Below, one piece after another: positions 25,468-34,203 of a DNA stretch of 64,000 nucleotides. Numbering within the stretch: position 1 is the stretch's first letter; every line of letters starts with the position of its first letter. This DNA comes from a bacterium (GTDB lineage: Bacteria; Armatimonadota; Fimbriimonadia; Fimbriimonadales; Fimbriimonadaceae). Under the pieces are notes generated by a model. That model saw only the letters and a program-made list of their open reading frames with translations, was not told where the DNA came from and did no database searches. A program made the translations under genes and the position numbers. The stretch is from assembly GCA_027483535.1 (NCBI GenBank), contig JAIXUN010000002.1:1984001-2048000 (forward strand), given 5' to 3'.

Positions 25468-25583
25468 AGAAAGAATGTAGCATCTTCAGGAAACGGACGG
25501 TGTCCTGAATCTCTCGAATTCACCGAACCATCTCTTGAATCGCGTAACCTTAACGCCGTTTCCCCGCAACCAATTGTCTGACC

Positions 25584-26372
25584 ATGTCCAGCCAAACTCA
25601 TTCAAAACTCGCGTTCGGAGTCGAACTAGCCCTTGTCGTGGCCATCGCTGGAACCATCTTTGTCCCGGCGATCGGAGAAGACGTACGGAACGGGTCGAAA
25701 CTCGCCTTCTTGGGTCTCACCGCGTTCTGTTTCTTGCTCGCTTTTGGAATCAATCACCAAAGCCGCACTGAAGACGGAAGCGCGGCTTACGGCACAGGGT
25801 TGGTTGCCTTCCTTGCCGGACCCGCGGCCGTCCTCTTCTTTCTTGCTGAGCGCGCAGGGGGGACTCAGTTGGAAACCTGGGTGGTCTTTCCCTTCTTGGT
25901 CATCGGCGCGCTCGGCGCGGTGGCGATGATTGCGCGAGCTGGTCGGCAATCGCAGAATGCGCGCACCGTTTGGACGGTGACGGCCCTGGTGATGGTTTGG
26001 CTGGTTGCCTACTTTTCTGGCACCACGGGCAGCCCAGGTAACTTACCTATCTTCGGGAAAGGAATTCTCGACTGGCCGACCGTTGTGATCGTCACTCGAA
26101 AAACCGTCCACATTGTTTTTTACGGGTGCTTCGCGTTGGTCCTTCGGGAAGTCCTAAACCTGCGAGAGACTTCTCGGAACGCGCTCCTCACCCTTCTAGG
26201 TTTGACCTTTGGCTTGGCCTGCATCGATGAGTTCCGACAAGCCGCATTCCCCGACCGCAGCGGGTCCTGGATGGACGTGCTTCTGGATACGGGCGCGGCC
26301 GCAGTCTTTCTGCTGATTGCGGCTCGCCGAATGAAGAAGAGACACCAGGACGCGAAAATCCAGAACCCTTAA
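25584..26372 (+). CDS. VanZ-like family membrane protein
   Basis: A 262-residue protein with about seven hydrophobic helices. The C-terminal part matches Van[21 protein letters not shown], then [32 protein letters not shown], where DE.RQ..P.R..S..D...N/D.G is the family core. The N-terminal half (about four helices) is an extra membrane region not in the minimal domain. VanZ proteins affect glycopeptide sensitivity in enterococci; the role elsewhere is unknown. The last 4 bases overlap the stop of convergent trpB. ATG 25584. Confidence 0.85.
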   Translation: MSSQTHSKLAFGVELALVVAIAGTIFVPAIGEDVRNGSKLAFLGLTAFCFLLAFGINHQSRTEDGSAAYGTGLVAFLAGPAAVLFFLAERAGGTQLETWVVFPFLVIGALGAVAMIARAGRQSQNARTVWTVTALVMVWLVAYFSGTTGSPGNLPIFGKGILDWPTVVIVTRKTVHIVFYGCFALVLREVLNLRETSRNALLTLLGLTFGLACIDEFRQAAFPDRSGSWMDVLLDTGAAAVFLLIAARRMKKRHQDAKIQNP

Positions 26373-27550
26373 AGGTTGAGAATCTGGGCGGCGGTGACCA
26401 TATCTTTATCGCCCCGACCAGACATGTTTACGAGCACTCTCGTCCCTTCTGGAAGTCGAGTTCGGTCCTTCAGAGGCGCAAAAGCGTGAGCCGTCTCGAA
26501 AGCGGTGATCAGGCCCTCTGCCTTCGCAACCCACTGGAGAGCGTCTAGAGCCTCCTCATCGGTGACGGCAAAGTATTCCGCTCGCCCAAGGTCTTTCAGG
26601 TAGCTGTGCTCAGCACCAACGCCCGGATAGTCGAGTCCCGCGCTTACCGAGTGGGTGCCGATCACCTGGCCGTGTTCGTCTTGCATCAGATAGCTGTAGC
26701 TTCCGTGGAGAACTCCTGGCGTACCTGCCGAGAGGGGCGCCGCATGGGCACCCGACGACAAGCCATGGCCGCCTGCTTCGACGCCGTACAGCTTCACATC
26801 CTCATCTTCGTAGAATCCGGCGAAGAAACCAATCGCGTTGGAGCCTCCGCCCACGCACGCCATGGCGACATCGGGCAGTCGACCGTAGCGATCGAGGTAT
26901 TGCTGTCGCGACTCATCGCCGATCACGCGTTGGAACTCGCGGACCATATAAGGATAGGGGTGAGGTCCAGCAGCGGTTCCGATGATGTAGTGGGTCGAAT
27001 CCACGTTGGTGACCCAGTCACGCATGGCTTCGTTCAGGGCATCTTTAAGCGTCTTCGTTCCGCTAGAAACCGGATTAACCTTTGCTCCCAACAGCTTCAT
27101 TCGGAAGACGTTGAGCTTTTGTCGCTCGGTGTCTTCCTCGCCCATGTAAACCTCGCATTCAAGACCGAACATCGCGCAGACCGTCGCCGTCGCAACGCCG
27201 TGCTGACCCGCACCCGTTTCCGCGATGATGCGCTTCTTGCCCATCCGCATCGCCAACAGAGCCTGACCAAGCGCGTTGTTGATCTTGTGGGCGCCCGTAT
27301 GGTTGAGGTCCTCGCGCTTTACGACTACGTGAAGCCCCGTCTCCTCGCTTAAGCGTCGAGCTTCCGTGATCGGCGTGGGGCGTCCAACGTACTCGCTGAG
27401 CAGCCTTTGAAACTCCGCCCGGAACTCAGGGTCCGACCATGCACGATCAAATTCTTGCTCTAGTTGCTCGAGAGCGGGCATGAGCGTCTCGGGGACAAAT
27501 CTTCCCCCGTATGCTCCAAAACGACCTTTCCTGTCGGGACGCGTGACCAC
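26369..27550 (-). CDS. trpB: Tryptophan synthase beta chain
   Basis: A 393-residue PLP enzyme condensing indole with serine. The N-terminus is [20 protein letters not shown], the PLP lysine lies in [19 protein letters not shown] (about residue 86), the substrate-binding loop is [12 protein letters not shown], the phosphate loop is [12 protein letters not shown], and the C-terminal [16 protein letters not shown]-like stretch reads [16 protein letters not shown]. Length and motifs fit the trpB1 type that pairs with TrpA. Start GTG 27550. No trpA, trpF or trpC is adjacent, so the trp genes are scattered. Convergent with VanZ. Confidence 0.97.
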   Translation of the reverse strand: MVTRPDRKGRFGAYGGRFVPETLMPALEQLEQEFDRAWSDPEFRAEFQRLLSEYVGRPTPITEARRLSEETGLHVVVKREDLNHTGAHKINNALGQALLAMRMGKKRIIAETGAGQHGVATATVCAMFGLECEVYMGEEDTERQKLNVFRMKLLGAKVNPVSSGTKTLKDALNEAMRDWVTNVDSTHYIIGTAAGPHPYPYMVREFQRVIGDESRQQYLDRYGRLPDVAMACVGGGSNAIGFFAGFYEDEDVKLYGVEAGGHGLSSGAHAAPLSAGTPGVLHGSYSYLMQDEHGQVIGTHSVSAGLDYPGVGAEHSYLKDLGRAEYFAVTDEEALDALQWVAKAEGLITAFETAHAFAPLKDRTRLPEGTRVLVNMSGRGDKDMVTAAQILNL

Positions 27551-27603
27551 GGATTCATTCTACGTAACCGAGTCGGCAGAACAGCTTTCCATGCGCCTCA
27601 CTG

Positions 27604-27638
27604 ATAAAAAAACAGGCCGAAACCACGGTTTCGGCCTG
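27604..27638 (-). terminator. Rho-independent terminator of the pilus operon
   Basis: A perfect 12-bp stem CAGGCCGAAACC-acg-GGTTTCGGCCTG, followed on the minus strand by TTTTTTT (A-run 27605-27611). It lies about 30 bases after the last gene of the pseudopilin operon and upstream of trpB. Confidence 0.93.
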
Positions 27639-27664
27639 CGTATGCGAATCTGTCGGCTGGTGAC

Positions 27665-28156
27665 CTAGCCGTAGTACGACTCTCGTTCCCAGCTTTCTTT
27701 TTCGTAGGCTTTGTCCTTTGGTCCGCCGATGGATTTATCCATCCAGGATTGGAATCCCTTGAAGACCCCGAAGGCAAGGGCAAGAGCCCCGAGGACCAAG
27801 AAGTATGGAAACCAGGATTTCTTCCCTTCTTGATCCACTCGCTTAGTTGCCTGAACAATGTTCTCCGCTCCCTTGTTGAGGGCGATGTCCGAACCCATGG
27901 TCATAGCGTTCGCGGCGGACTGCTGGTGGTCGATCGTTGCAGTTTCAACTCGCCCCGATTCGGTAACCCGATCCGGTGCGGAAGAGGACGCTCGATACCC
28001 ACCTGAAAACTGCTGTTCCTTTTCCAGTTGCTGTTGTGAACGCTCTGCAATGGGAGCGCCTTGAGCAGCGGGATCGTTGATGGGCGCAGGGCTTTTGGCG
28101 CTGAGGCCGAGCCCGACCATGACGATGAATCCTATGGTTGGAAGATTAATTCGCAT
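27665..28156 (-). CDS. Small exported/membrane protein of the pilus operon
   Basis: A 163-residue protein with an N-terminal hydrophobic segment (LPTIGFIVMVGLGLSA), a Gln/Ser/Ala-rich polar middle, and a second helix WFPYFLVLGALALAFGVFKG near residue 125, followed by a charged end ENKESWERES-like. No known family. It overlaps the end of the PilX-like gene by 11 bases and is the last gene before a perfect terminator, so it probably works with the pilus/secretion proteins, perhaps as an inner-membrane accessory. That is inference from position. Confidence 0.7.
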   Translation of the reverse strand: MRINLPTIGFIVMVGLGLSAKSPAPINDPAAQGAPIAERSQQQLEKEQQFSGGYRASSSAPDRVTESGRVETATIDHQQSAANAMTMGSDIALNKGAENIVQATKRVDQEGKKSWFPYFLVLGALALAFGVFKGFQSWMDKSIGGPKDKAYEKESWERESYYG

Positions 28157-30056
28157 AACTAAATCCTCGGTCTTGCCAGGTGCTTCTCAGTAGGACTGGG
28201 CTTCTGGGAAGCTGAATGTCGATCAATGGCTTTTGGCTCATCGAGCGCTCTTTAATCCGCGTGTCGTAGTTCATCCGCATCGGAAGCGAGTACACAACCA
28301 TCGCCTCGTCCTTAGAGATGATCGAACCGTTGAAGATAACGCCGCCGCCGCCCGTGCCGATGTTTCCACCACCCACGAAGTTGGTGTAAAGAACCGCGTC
28401 AATTTGGTTGATGCCTTCGGCGACTTGGCCCATCAGCGTGTCGCCAAGAACGGTCTTGTATCGCCGAGTTCCGGTGTAGTCGATATCGTTGGCATTAAAC
28501 GGCGGGACCCAGTTTCCGTTCAGATCGTAACGACCCTTCGTGAACGGGGGCGTCATGTACTGCAGCGGATAGGTGTTGGTGAAGTTGTTGGTGTTGCCCA
28601 TGATCACCGAACCCCGCGCCGCAAGACCCAACATGTCCGCCTTTTCATTGGCGTTGTCGATGTTCGTCGGGTTGTTGCCCTTGAAGTTGGGCTTCGTCTG
28701 GTATCGGATAGAACCAACGACGTGGACATTCCGACCGGCGTAGATGGTCCCTTGTCCTGTCACATTGCCCTTGATCAAGACGTCGTGCGAGAACGTCACC
28801 GGGCCATGAATGCGGATCGGTCGGGTCGATGTACCCACAAGCACCGCCGAACCCGAGAACGTACCGTTCGTTGTGATTCGCTGGTAGCTGTTTGTTGAAG
28901 AGTTCCAAACTTCGATCCATGCTCCCTGTCCTGCGAACGGATTAGCCGTGCCATCTGCATAGGTGGCTTTGGTGTCCACGTAGTTCGTGCTAAGTGTTTG
29001 GTAAGTGCTTAGCTCGCTGAGGTCGGGCATGATGACCTCTTCACTCGGCTGAGTATCGATCTGGGTGACGGTTCCCGTTGCGCCGCTCGTCTGACGATCC
29101 CAACTGCGAATCCCTGCCGAATCCGCCAAGAAGGACCCAGACAGTCTGCCATTTGATATCTGGGCTTCAGAGTCGAAGATAATGTCTCGCCACTGCTCGT
29201 AGGTTGAAGACCCTCGCGCTCCGTGGATTGCTGAGTTATAGGCTTGCCGCCAGCGCAGTTCATTGTCCGCACCCGTACCCGCGTTGTGGCTGGTTTGGTA
29301 GGTGCTGTTGCTCACCTTCACGGGAAGACCCGTGAGAGTTCCCGCCGAAGCCGGGGTCAACTTCTCGTTCGCCGTGGCGATGACCATCCCATTCACCGTG
29401 GGAGAACCGTTGAGAAATGCGAAGTTTCCATTGGCCCGCATGTCTCCATTGATGATCAAGTTCGACGAGTTAAAGCCATCCATCCAACCGTAGTTGTTCA
29501 CGAAGTAGGTGTAGTCAAAAACTTGGCTGCGACTAAGTTGGAATGTCGAGTTGACGTCGATGACCTTCACCGGCTCGTTCGCATCGACAACGCTGTCACC
29601 ATCCGTATCGATCCAGCCCACGGCTCGGACTAGAACGTGCCGTGTGTAGGTGTCGGTTCCAGGCTGCTCAAAACGCACGACACCCGCGCTGAATCTTCCA
29701 ATGGATCCAACGGAACCCGTTACCGAGCCTCTTGGGCTCGATTCGGTGGCACCCGTACAGATGGAATCCATGGAAGTGAAGGTCTGACTGACCTTGAACT
29801 CGCGCCAGAACTGTCGGAGGGTCGACTGGATGCCCGCCTCGCACAAATTGGATGTTTGTACGCTCGCCGCATTCCTACGACTCGCCTTCACCTGCTCGGA
29901 CGCCGAGCCTAGATAGGTCGTGCCCGCAACCGCGACACCACCCAGCAAGATCAGGACGGCAACCATTGCCGATCCTCGCTGCTTTTTGTTTCGAGGTCCA
30001 ACCGTAGAACGACTTCCGACGGTTAAGAATCTACGCCTAAGCTTATTCCAAGTCAT
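28146..30056 (-). CDS. PilX-like pilus assembly protein
   Basis: A 636-residue protein. The short basic N-terminus RNKKQRGSAMVAVLILLGG is followed by a hydrophobic helix, as in PilX-type minor pilins, where the cleavage site is atypical (GS|AMVAV, no Glu at +5). NLCEAGIQSTLRQFWREF follows the helix as in PilX. The long C-terminal region is rich in Asn/Gly/Thr strands (GNFAFLNGSPTVNGMVIATA, SHDVLIKGNVTGQGTIYAGR, NVHVVGSIRY), like a beta-helix or polymer-forming domain. ATG 30056 overlaps the pilW-like stop by 4 bases. Probably sits at a pilus tip or acts as an export scaffold; this is inferred. Confidence 0.8.
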   Translation of the reverse strand: MTWNKLRRRFLTVGSRSTVGPRNKKQRGSAMVAVLILLGGVAVAGTTYLGSASEQVKASRRNAASVQTSNLCEAGIQSTLRQFWREFKVSQTFTSMDSICTGATESSPRGSVTGSVGSIGRFSAGVVRFEQPGTDTYTRHVLVRAVGWIDTDGDSVVDANEPVKVIDVNSTFQLSRSQVFDYTYFVNNYGWMDGFNSSNLIINGDMRANGNFAFLNGSPTVNGMVIATANEKLTPASAGTLTGLPVKVSNSTYQTSHNAGTGADNELRWRQAYNSAIHGARGSSTYEQWRDIIFDSEAQISNGRLSGSFLADSAGIRSWDRQTSGATGTVTQIDTQPSEEVIMPDLSELSTYQTLSTNYVDTKATYADGTANPFAGQGAWIEVWNSSTNSYQRITTNGTFSGSAVLVGTSTRPIRIHGPVTFSHDVLIKGNVTGQGTIYAGRNVHVVGSIRYQTKPNFKGNNPTNIDNANEKADMLGLAARGSVIMGNTNNFTNTYPLQYMTPPFTKGRYDLNGNWVPPFNANDIDYTGTRRYKTVLGDTLMGQVAEGINQIDAVLYTNFVGGGNIGTGGGGVIFNGSIISKDEAMVVYSLPMRMNYDTRIKERSMSQKPLIDIQLPRSPVLLRSTWQDRGFSYAN

Positions 30057-30616
30057 CTCGTCACCTCTGGGACATTTCGAATGAAAATGTTTTCACGAAT
30101 TCGACCCGTCATTTGGGAGTTTTGGAAACCCGACTGCTTGGAGACAAGCATGAAGGTCACCTGGCGAATGATTGCCGTATTTGCGGCAGAAAACACACGA
30201 TAAGCAGAGCCGGTATTCGGATCTGTGGTTTGGACTCCCTTCGCGAGTACCCAGGTTGTTGAACCAACGGTGTGTCGGAACTCACCGCTTGTCAACTGGA
30301 AGCGCCGAGTAACTCCATCAGCCGTAAGCGGCATCACGTAGCGTCCGTTAGAATCTAGAGTCGGCTTTTGATAGGTCACCGTAGTTCCATCGGTACTAAC
30401 CGTAAGCGTCACCGCCTCACGGAGTTCGGACGAGACCGTTCTAGCCGTTTCATTGACAGACCGATCCGCACTGATGGCGCCTTCTCCACGGAGCCAACTC
30501 TGCATTCCGGTCATGAAACAGGCAACACCTGCCACAAGAGTTAAAACGCTAATCGAGGCTGCGACCAGAACCTCGACCAATGTTGCGCCCCTTCGTTTTC
30601 TCGACCGTTTGTTCAT
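30053..30616 (-). CDS. PilW-like prepilin-type protein
   Basis: A 187-residue pseudopilin. The N-terminus MNKRSRKRRGATLVEVLVAA is a type III signal: basic leader, GA|TLVE cleavage site with Glu at +5, then a hydrophobic helix (SISVLTLVAGVACFMTGM). The globular part has NETARTVSSELREAVTL and FRHTVGSTTWVL, typical of PilW/GspJ. ATG 30616 forms ATGA with the stop of the upstream gene, which settles the start; a longer frame to 30673 is rejected. It needs a prepilin peptidase, not encoded here. Confidence 0.88.
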   Translation of the reverse strand: MNKRSRKRRGATLVEVLVAASISVLTLVAGVACFMTGMQSWLRGEGAISADRSVNETARTVSSELREAVTLTVSTDGTTVTYQKPTLDSNGRYVMPLTADGVTRRFQLTSGEFRHTVGSTTWVLAKGVQTTDPNTGSAYRVFSAANTAIIRQVTFMLVSKQSGFQNSQMTGRIRENIFIRNVPEVTR

Positions 30617-31068
30617 AAGTTTGCTACCAACGTGCCAATTTCGTATGTCTTTGTCTGGCCATTTTCTGACCAAGTGATGCGAATGATGACTCGCTTCAAT
30701 TCGATATCCGGTTGCTCAATGGTGACTCGGCCCGCACCGCTTGGTAGGAGCCTCGGAGCGTCGTCGGCAACTAAAGAGTCCACGTTGGTAAAGCTATACG
30801 TGTTCGTTGCCACTTCGGTGGTTGAGTCAATGAGACTCGCTGTCAGCAGAGCATTGGCGGTGATGTTTGGATAACTCAGCCGCTTGATTGCTTCCATCTG
30901 CTTTTGAGCCAAGGCAACCGCTCTATTGCGGTACATCGACTTTTGTCGACCGATCGTCGCAGTTGGCATTGCCGTAGCGACGATGCCCGCACAGACGGTC
31001 ACCAAAAAGACTGTTAGCATCATTTCAATGAACGAAAAACCCCGATTCAATCGTTTTTCACGCTTCAT
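30613..31068 (-). CDS. PilV/GspI-like prepilin-type protein
   Basis: A 151-residue pseudopilin with leader MKREKRLNRG and cleavage site GF|SFIEMMLTVFLVTVCAGI. The helix continues with MPTATIGRQKSMYRNRAVALAQKQMEAIKRL, typical of PilV/GspI. The C-terminal domain is beta-rich (VTIEQPDIELKRVIIRITWS). It lies 9 bases after the pilin-like gene at 31078 and overlaps the pilW-like gene by 4 bases. Confidence 0.88.
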   Translation of the reverse strand: MKREKRLNRGFSFIEMMLTVFLVTVCAGIVATAMPTATIGRQKSMYRNRAVALAQKQMEAIKRLSYPNITANALLTASLIDSTTEVATNTYSFTNVDSLVADDAPRLLPSGAGRVTIEQPDIELKRVIIRITWSENGQTKTYEIGTLVANL

Positions 31069-31077
31069 CGATCGCTC

Positions 31078-31434
31078 TTATCCTCCGCTTTGAAGGGCAT
31101 GCCCGGCGATGGTGCAAGTTGGGTTACTCCCAATGGGGTTCACCGCGTAAGTGCCGCCGCTGGGGCATTCGGGTTGGAACTTGATGTATCGGTTTGTTCC
31201 AACCACATCGTTCCAGCTCATTTCGGCTCCGTTGGCCATCTTGTATTCGCCCGCCCAGTGTTCCTTTGCGGTATCGATGAGGCGAAGGTTTCGAATACAA
31301 GAGTTCTTTCGAGCAACGTCTCGGCTTCGTGTGTAGCCGGGAACCGCAATGCCAAGAAGCACTCCGATAATCAACACCACGGTCATGATTTCAACGAGCG
31401 TAAAGGCTCGGTAGCGGCGAGTGGTTGCGATCAT
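31078..31434 (-). CDS. Major-pilin/GspG-like protein
   Basis: A 118-residue protein with leader MIATTRRYRAF and hydrophobic N-terminal helix TLVEIMTVVLIIGVLLGIAV, Glu at +5. The residue before the cleavage site is Ala (RAF-TLVE frame), not the usual Gly. Then YTRSRDVARKNSCIRNLRLI and the C-terminal ECPSGGTYAVNPIGSNPTC with IAGH. It shares the three conserved cysteines with the two pilins upstream but is clearly diverged. First gene of the pilV-pilW-pilX transcript, after a terminator. Confidence 0.9.
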   Translation of the reverse strand: MIATTRRYRAFTLVEIMTVVLIIGVLLGIAVPGYTRSRDVARKNSCIRNLRLIDTAKEHWAGEYKMANGAEMSWNDVVGTNRYIKFQPECPSGGTYAVNPIGSNPTCTIAGHALQSGG

Positions 31435-31527
31435 CGTCTTTCCTTGGTGAGCGTTGTTCTACTTCTCAGGGGTTTCATTCCTTAATCTTTGGTAACCAAA
31501 TCCCTGCCTAATTACCAGGTTCGTACA

Positions 31528-31565
31528 AAGAAAGAGCACCTTCAAGGAGACCTCGAAGGTGCTTA
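31528..31565 (-). terminator. Terminator between pilin genes
   Basis: AGCACCTTC / GAAGGTGCT forms a 9-bp stem with an 11-base loop, followed on the minus strand by CTTTCTTTG. It lies 23 bases after the stop of the pilin gene at 31588. Confidence 0.78.
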
Positions 31566-31587
31566 TGTGCGACGGGATCCTTCGGTC

Positions 31588-31935
31588 TTACGGAAGGACG
31601 TGGCCGGCGATGTTGCAGGTCGGGTTCGTTCCGATCGCAGCAACCGTGTAGGTACCGCCGGAAGGACACTCCGGTTGCGACTTCAGGTAAGCGTTTGCAC
31701 CAACGATGTCGGTGAATGCTGCAGCGTCACCTGCGTTCTTTCGGTTGTCCATCGCCCACTGCTCTTTCGCCTGATCGATTTGCTTCAGGTTGGAGATGCA
31801 AGTCTGCTTTCGGCTGCTCTCTCGAGCCTTAACGAAGTTAGGGACCGCAATCGCCATAAGAATGCCGATGATCAGAACGACGATCATGATCTCGACGAGG
31901 GTGAATGCTCTCTTGAGCTTGCTGTTTCGGTTCAT
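31588..31935 (-). CDS. Type IV pilin-like protein, copy B
   Basis: A 115-residue pilin-like protein. Leader MNRNSKLKRA, then FTLVEIMIVVLIIGILMAIA with Glu at +5, AVPNFVKARESSRKQTCISN, and a C-terminal domain ending CPSGGTY...NPTCNIAGH. It differs from the copy at 32104-32451 at only seven residues (four in the leader, three near the end). Ala instead of Gly precedes the cleavage site. Likely a major fibre subunit. Monocistronic by its flanking terminators. Confidence 0.9.
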   Translation of the reverse strand: MNRNSKLKRAFTLVEIMIVVLIIGILMAIAVPNFVKARESSRKQTCISNLKQIDQAKEQWAMDNRKNAGDAAAFTDIVGANAYLKSQPECPSGGTYTVAAIGTNPTCNIAGHVLP

Positions 31936-32440
31936 AGACTGTTCCCGGTTCGACTTCTCGAACGCTGAGACGATTCGGGCTGGTTACCGTTGACTCACCC
32001 ACTTCCTTCCGTAAACCAAAAGCGGTTTCCCCAGTATCCTTACTAGACAATAAAAAAGAGCCGGAGGTAACTCCGACTCTTTAAGCGATTCCTATGAGTG
32101 ATCTTAAGGAAGCGCGTGGCCGCTGATGTTGCAGGTCGGGTTCGTACCGATTGCCGCAACGGTGTAAGTGCCACCGGACGGACATGCAGGCTGCGACTTC
32201 AAGTAAGCGTTTGCACCAACGATGTCGGTGAATGCTGCAGCGTCGCCTGCGTTCTTTCGGTTGTCCATCGCCCACTGCTCTTTGGCTTGGTCGATTTGCT
32301 TAAGGTTGGAGATGCAGGTCTGCTTTCGGCTGCTCTCTCGAGCTTTGACGAAGTTAGGGACCGCAATCGCCATGAGAATGCCGATGATCAGAACAACGAT
32401 CATGATCTCGACGAGCGTGAATGCGCGGTTGCGCTTAAAG
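31600..32440. repeat. Near-identical pilin gene duplication (direct repeat)
   Basis: The coding stretches of about 330 bases at 31588-31935 and 32104-32451 match at all but a small number of bases, mostly synonymous. The intervening 168 bases, including a terminator, are not repeated. This is a recent tandem duplication or a pair kept alike by gene conversion. Confidence 0.9.
32051..32082 (-). terminator. Terminator of pilin copy A
   Basis: AAGAG-c-CGGAG-gtaa-CTCCG-a-CTCTT forms a stem; minus-strand T-run TTTTTT (A-run 32052-32057) follows. It lies 22 bases after the stop at 32104. Confidence 0.9.
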
Positions 32441-32451
32441 AGTCGGTTCAT
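32104..32451 (-). CDS. Type IV pilin-like protein, copy A
   Basis: A 115-residue pilin-like protein, near-identical to copy B. The start is ATG 32451 (MNRLFKRNRA then FTLVEIMIVV); a longer frame to 32529 is rejected because pilin leaders are short. Three cysteines (TCISN, ACPSGG, PTCNI) are conserved. It heads the pilus region on the minus strand and has its own terminator. No ATPase, inner membrane platform or prepilin peptidase gene is in this window, so assembly machinery lies elsewhere. Confidence 0.9.
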   Translation of the reverse strand: MNRLFKRNRAFTLVEIMIVVLIIGILMAIAVPNFVKARESSRKQTCISNLKQIDQAKEQWAMDNRKNAGDAAAFTDIVGANAYLKSQPACPSGGTYTVAAIGTNPTCNISGHALP

Positions 32452-32652
32452 TGGCTTTACATCCTTCCTGATGGGTAAACGGCCCCTCCACAGAGGCCCT
32501 CTACCTATCTTTGGAGGATCAAAGACCAAACCTAAGGCAAATTGAGGACTTTTCCCCCGTCCCGCAGTTGGTCAGTATCTCTCCACTTCTCTCTTTCCAT
32601 AAGCGCCACAGAATTTCACTAACATTTTTTCAAACCTGACACAATAAGCGTT

Positions 32653-33267
32653 ATGGTCGGAGAAGTGGTTACGGTGCGTGTTCTCGTGCCCGCAATGAGA
32701 ACACAGCAATTTTGGGAGGCCTATCACCAGGTTGCAGGTTCCATGCGGTCTGTAGAAGGAACCCTGTCGGTGAGCCTCTGGTCCGACCTTGCCCAGCCGG
32801 AAAGCTTTGTGGTGGTTTTTGAGGGTGCGGCTGAAACCTCGGCCCAGACCGCCATCACCTGTGCAATCAGTTCGACTTCCTTCATGGCGTTTAGCGAACC
32901 GACCATCGGCGCTGATAGTTACCGATGGATTCGGGTTCGAGACGTGGATGGTCCGCTCATTGGCGACATGCCGGAAGGAAGCTATCTTTCTGCTTCTCTT
33001 CGTGTTTCTGAGCCTGGCCGAGATCGTGAACTCGCCGACGACTATCGATGGGTGTTCGACAACCTAGCGATCATCCCCGGATATGCGGGCTCTCTCTATG
33101 GGTCGGTCAATGGCATCAACGAGCATTTCATCGGACTGGTCTGGTGGTATGGGCGAGAGGCGTTCAACGCCAGCCTTCCGAAGAAGAGTCCTTATGAAGT
33201 CAAGCTGTTCAGACGCGTGACGGACCGCGAGATGCAAACCGAGCAAACGGGCGCGAACCTCACCTAA
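32653..33267 (+). CDS. Hypothetical protein, tandem ABM-like domains
   Basis: A 204-residue soluble protein. Two halves of about 95 residues each look like ferredoxin-like antibiotic-biosynthesis-monooxygenase (ABM) folds: VTVRVLVPAMRTQQFWEAYH...GTLSVSLWSD...SFVVVFEGA, then SYLSASLRVSEPGRDRELAD...GYAGSLYGSVNGINEHFIGLV. No catalytic residues are defined for the family. It is followed after 21 bases by the M48 protease gene on the same strand. Divergent from the pilin genes over about 200 bases. Assignment is tentative. Confidence 0.6.
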   Translation: MVGEVVTVRVLVPAMRTQQFWEAYHQVAGSMRSVEGTLSVSLWSDLAQPESFVVVFEGAAETSAQTAITCAISSTSFMAFSEPTIGADSYRWIRVRDVDGPLIGDMPEGSYLSASLRVSEPGRDRELADDYRWVFDNLAIIPGYAGSLYGSVNGINEHFIGLVWWYGREAFNASLPKKSPYEVKLFRRVTDREMQTEQTGANLT

Positions 33268-33288
33268 CCTTTAGGAGTCCAACATTCA

Positions 33289-34203
33289 ATGACACAGGGA
33301 GCCTTTCGACTCTTTCTGCCTGCACTCACTGTGCTGCTCATCGCCGCGCCGACTCAAGGAGTGGCGCAATTCAAGCCTTCTCGTGACGAGCAGGTCAAGG
33401 TGGGGCGAAGTGCGGCCCAGGATGTCGTGAAGAAGTACAAGGTGCTTCCAGAATCGGATCCCCGAGTCAAGCTGCTGCGACAGTTATCGAAAAAGCTGCT
33501 CGCCGTTCCTCCCGAAGGGAAAGACTCTTTCTGGCGGTCGGACAAGTTTCCGTACGAGTTCAACGTCATCGACTCCAAAGAGGTCAATGCGTTCGCCGTG
33601 CCCGGCGGACCGATCTTTTTCTTCTCTGGTCTTATCGACAGGATGAAGACGGTCGACGAACTCGCGGGCGTTCTCGCCCACGAAATCAACCACGTTCGCC
33701 GCGAACACTGGGCTCGGGCCTATAACGACGAGATGAAGAAGCAGTTAGGTCTCGCGCTTCTTCTCGGGTTGACCAACGCGAACAACGAAATGGCGACCCT
33801 TGCTCTCACGGCGAGCGACCTCTACGGCCTGAAGTTTTCCCGAGGTCACGAAACGGAGTCGGACGATTGGGGCCTGAAGATCGTGGTGGGTGCGGGATTC
33901 AACCCGGAAGGAATGGTGGACGTGTTCGAGATGTTTCGAAAGCTGAAAGGGTCCGGCGCCCCGCCGGAGTGGCAGAGCACCCACCCGGATGATCGAAATC
34001 GTATCAAGCGCCTCCAAGATAAGATCGCCAAATATAAAAAGACCTGGCCCGCCAAACAACCTTTACCGTTTGACACAGCGGCGATGAAGGCCGAGGCTGC
34101 TGCGTCTAAGAATCCGGCGACCGGTGGTGCCACCGGGGCTACGGGTGGTTCCTCTGGCTCGGGTTCGACCTCCAAACCAGGGACACGCAAAGCTCTGCGT
34201 TAG
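33289..34203 (+). CDS. M48 family metalloprotease, exported
   Basis: A 304-residue zinc protease with a signal peptide (FLPALTVLLIAAPTQGVAQ). HEINH in VLAHEINHVRREHWAR (about residues 131-135) is the HExxH zinc motif, and the third ligand Glu lies in HETESDDWGLKIVVGAGFNP. VNAFAVPGGPIFFFSGLI precedes it, as in the BepA/Oma1/Loi group of periplasmic M48 proteases that trim outer-membrane proteins. A Gly/Ser/Thr-rich low-complexity tail ends the protein. AGGAG lies 12 bases before ATG 33289. Its end overlaps convergent Nudix gene by 4 bases. Confidence 0.93.
   Translation: MTQGAFRLFLPALTVLLIAAPTQGVAQFKPSRDEQVKVGRSAAQDVVKKYKVLPESDPRVKLLRQLSKKLLAVPPEGKDSFWRSDKFPYEFNVIDSKEVNAFAVPGGPIFFFSGLIDRMKTVDELAGVLAHEINHVRREHWARAYNDEMKKQLGLALLLGLTNANNEMATLALTASDLYGLKFSRGHETESDDWGLKIVVGAGFNPEGMVDVFEMFRKLKGSGAPPEWQSTHPDDRNRIKRLQDKIAKYKKTWPAKQPLPFDTAAMKAEAAASKNPATGGATGATGGSSGSGSTSKPGTRKALR

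Noticed and set aside
27598-27858. 86-codon minus-strand frame after the pilus operon
   Set aside because: It covers the terminator hairpin and overlaps the 163-residue gene in another frame.
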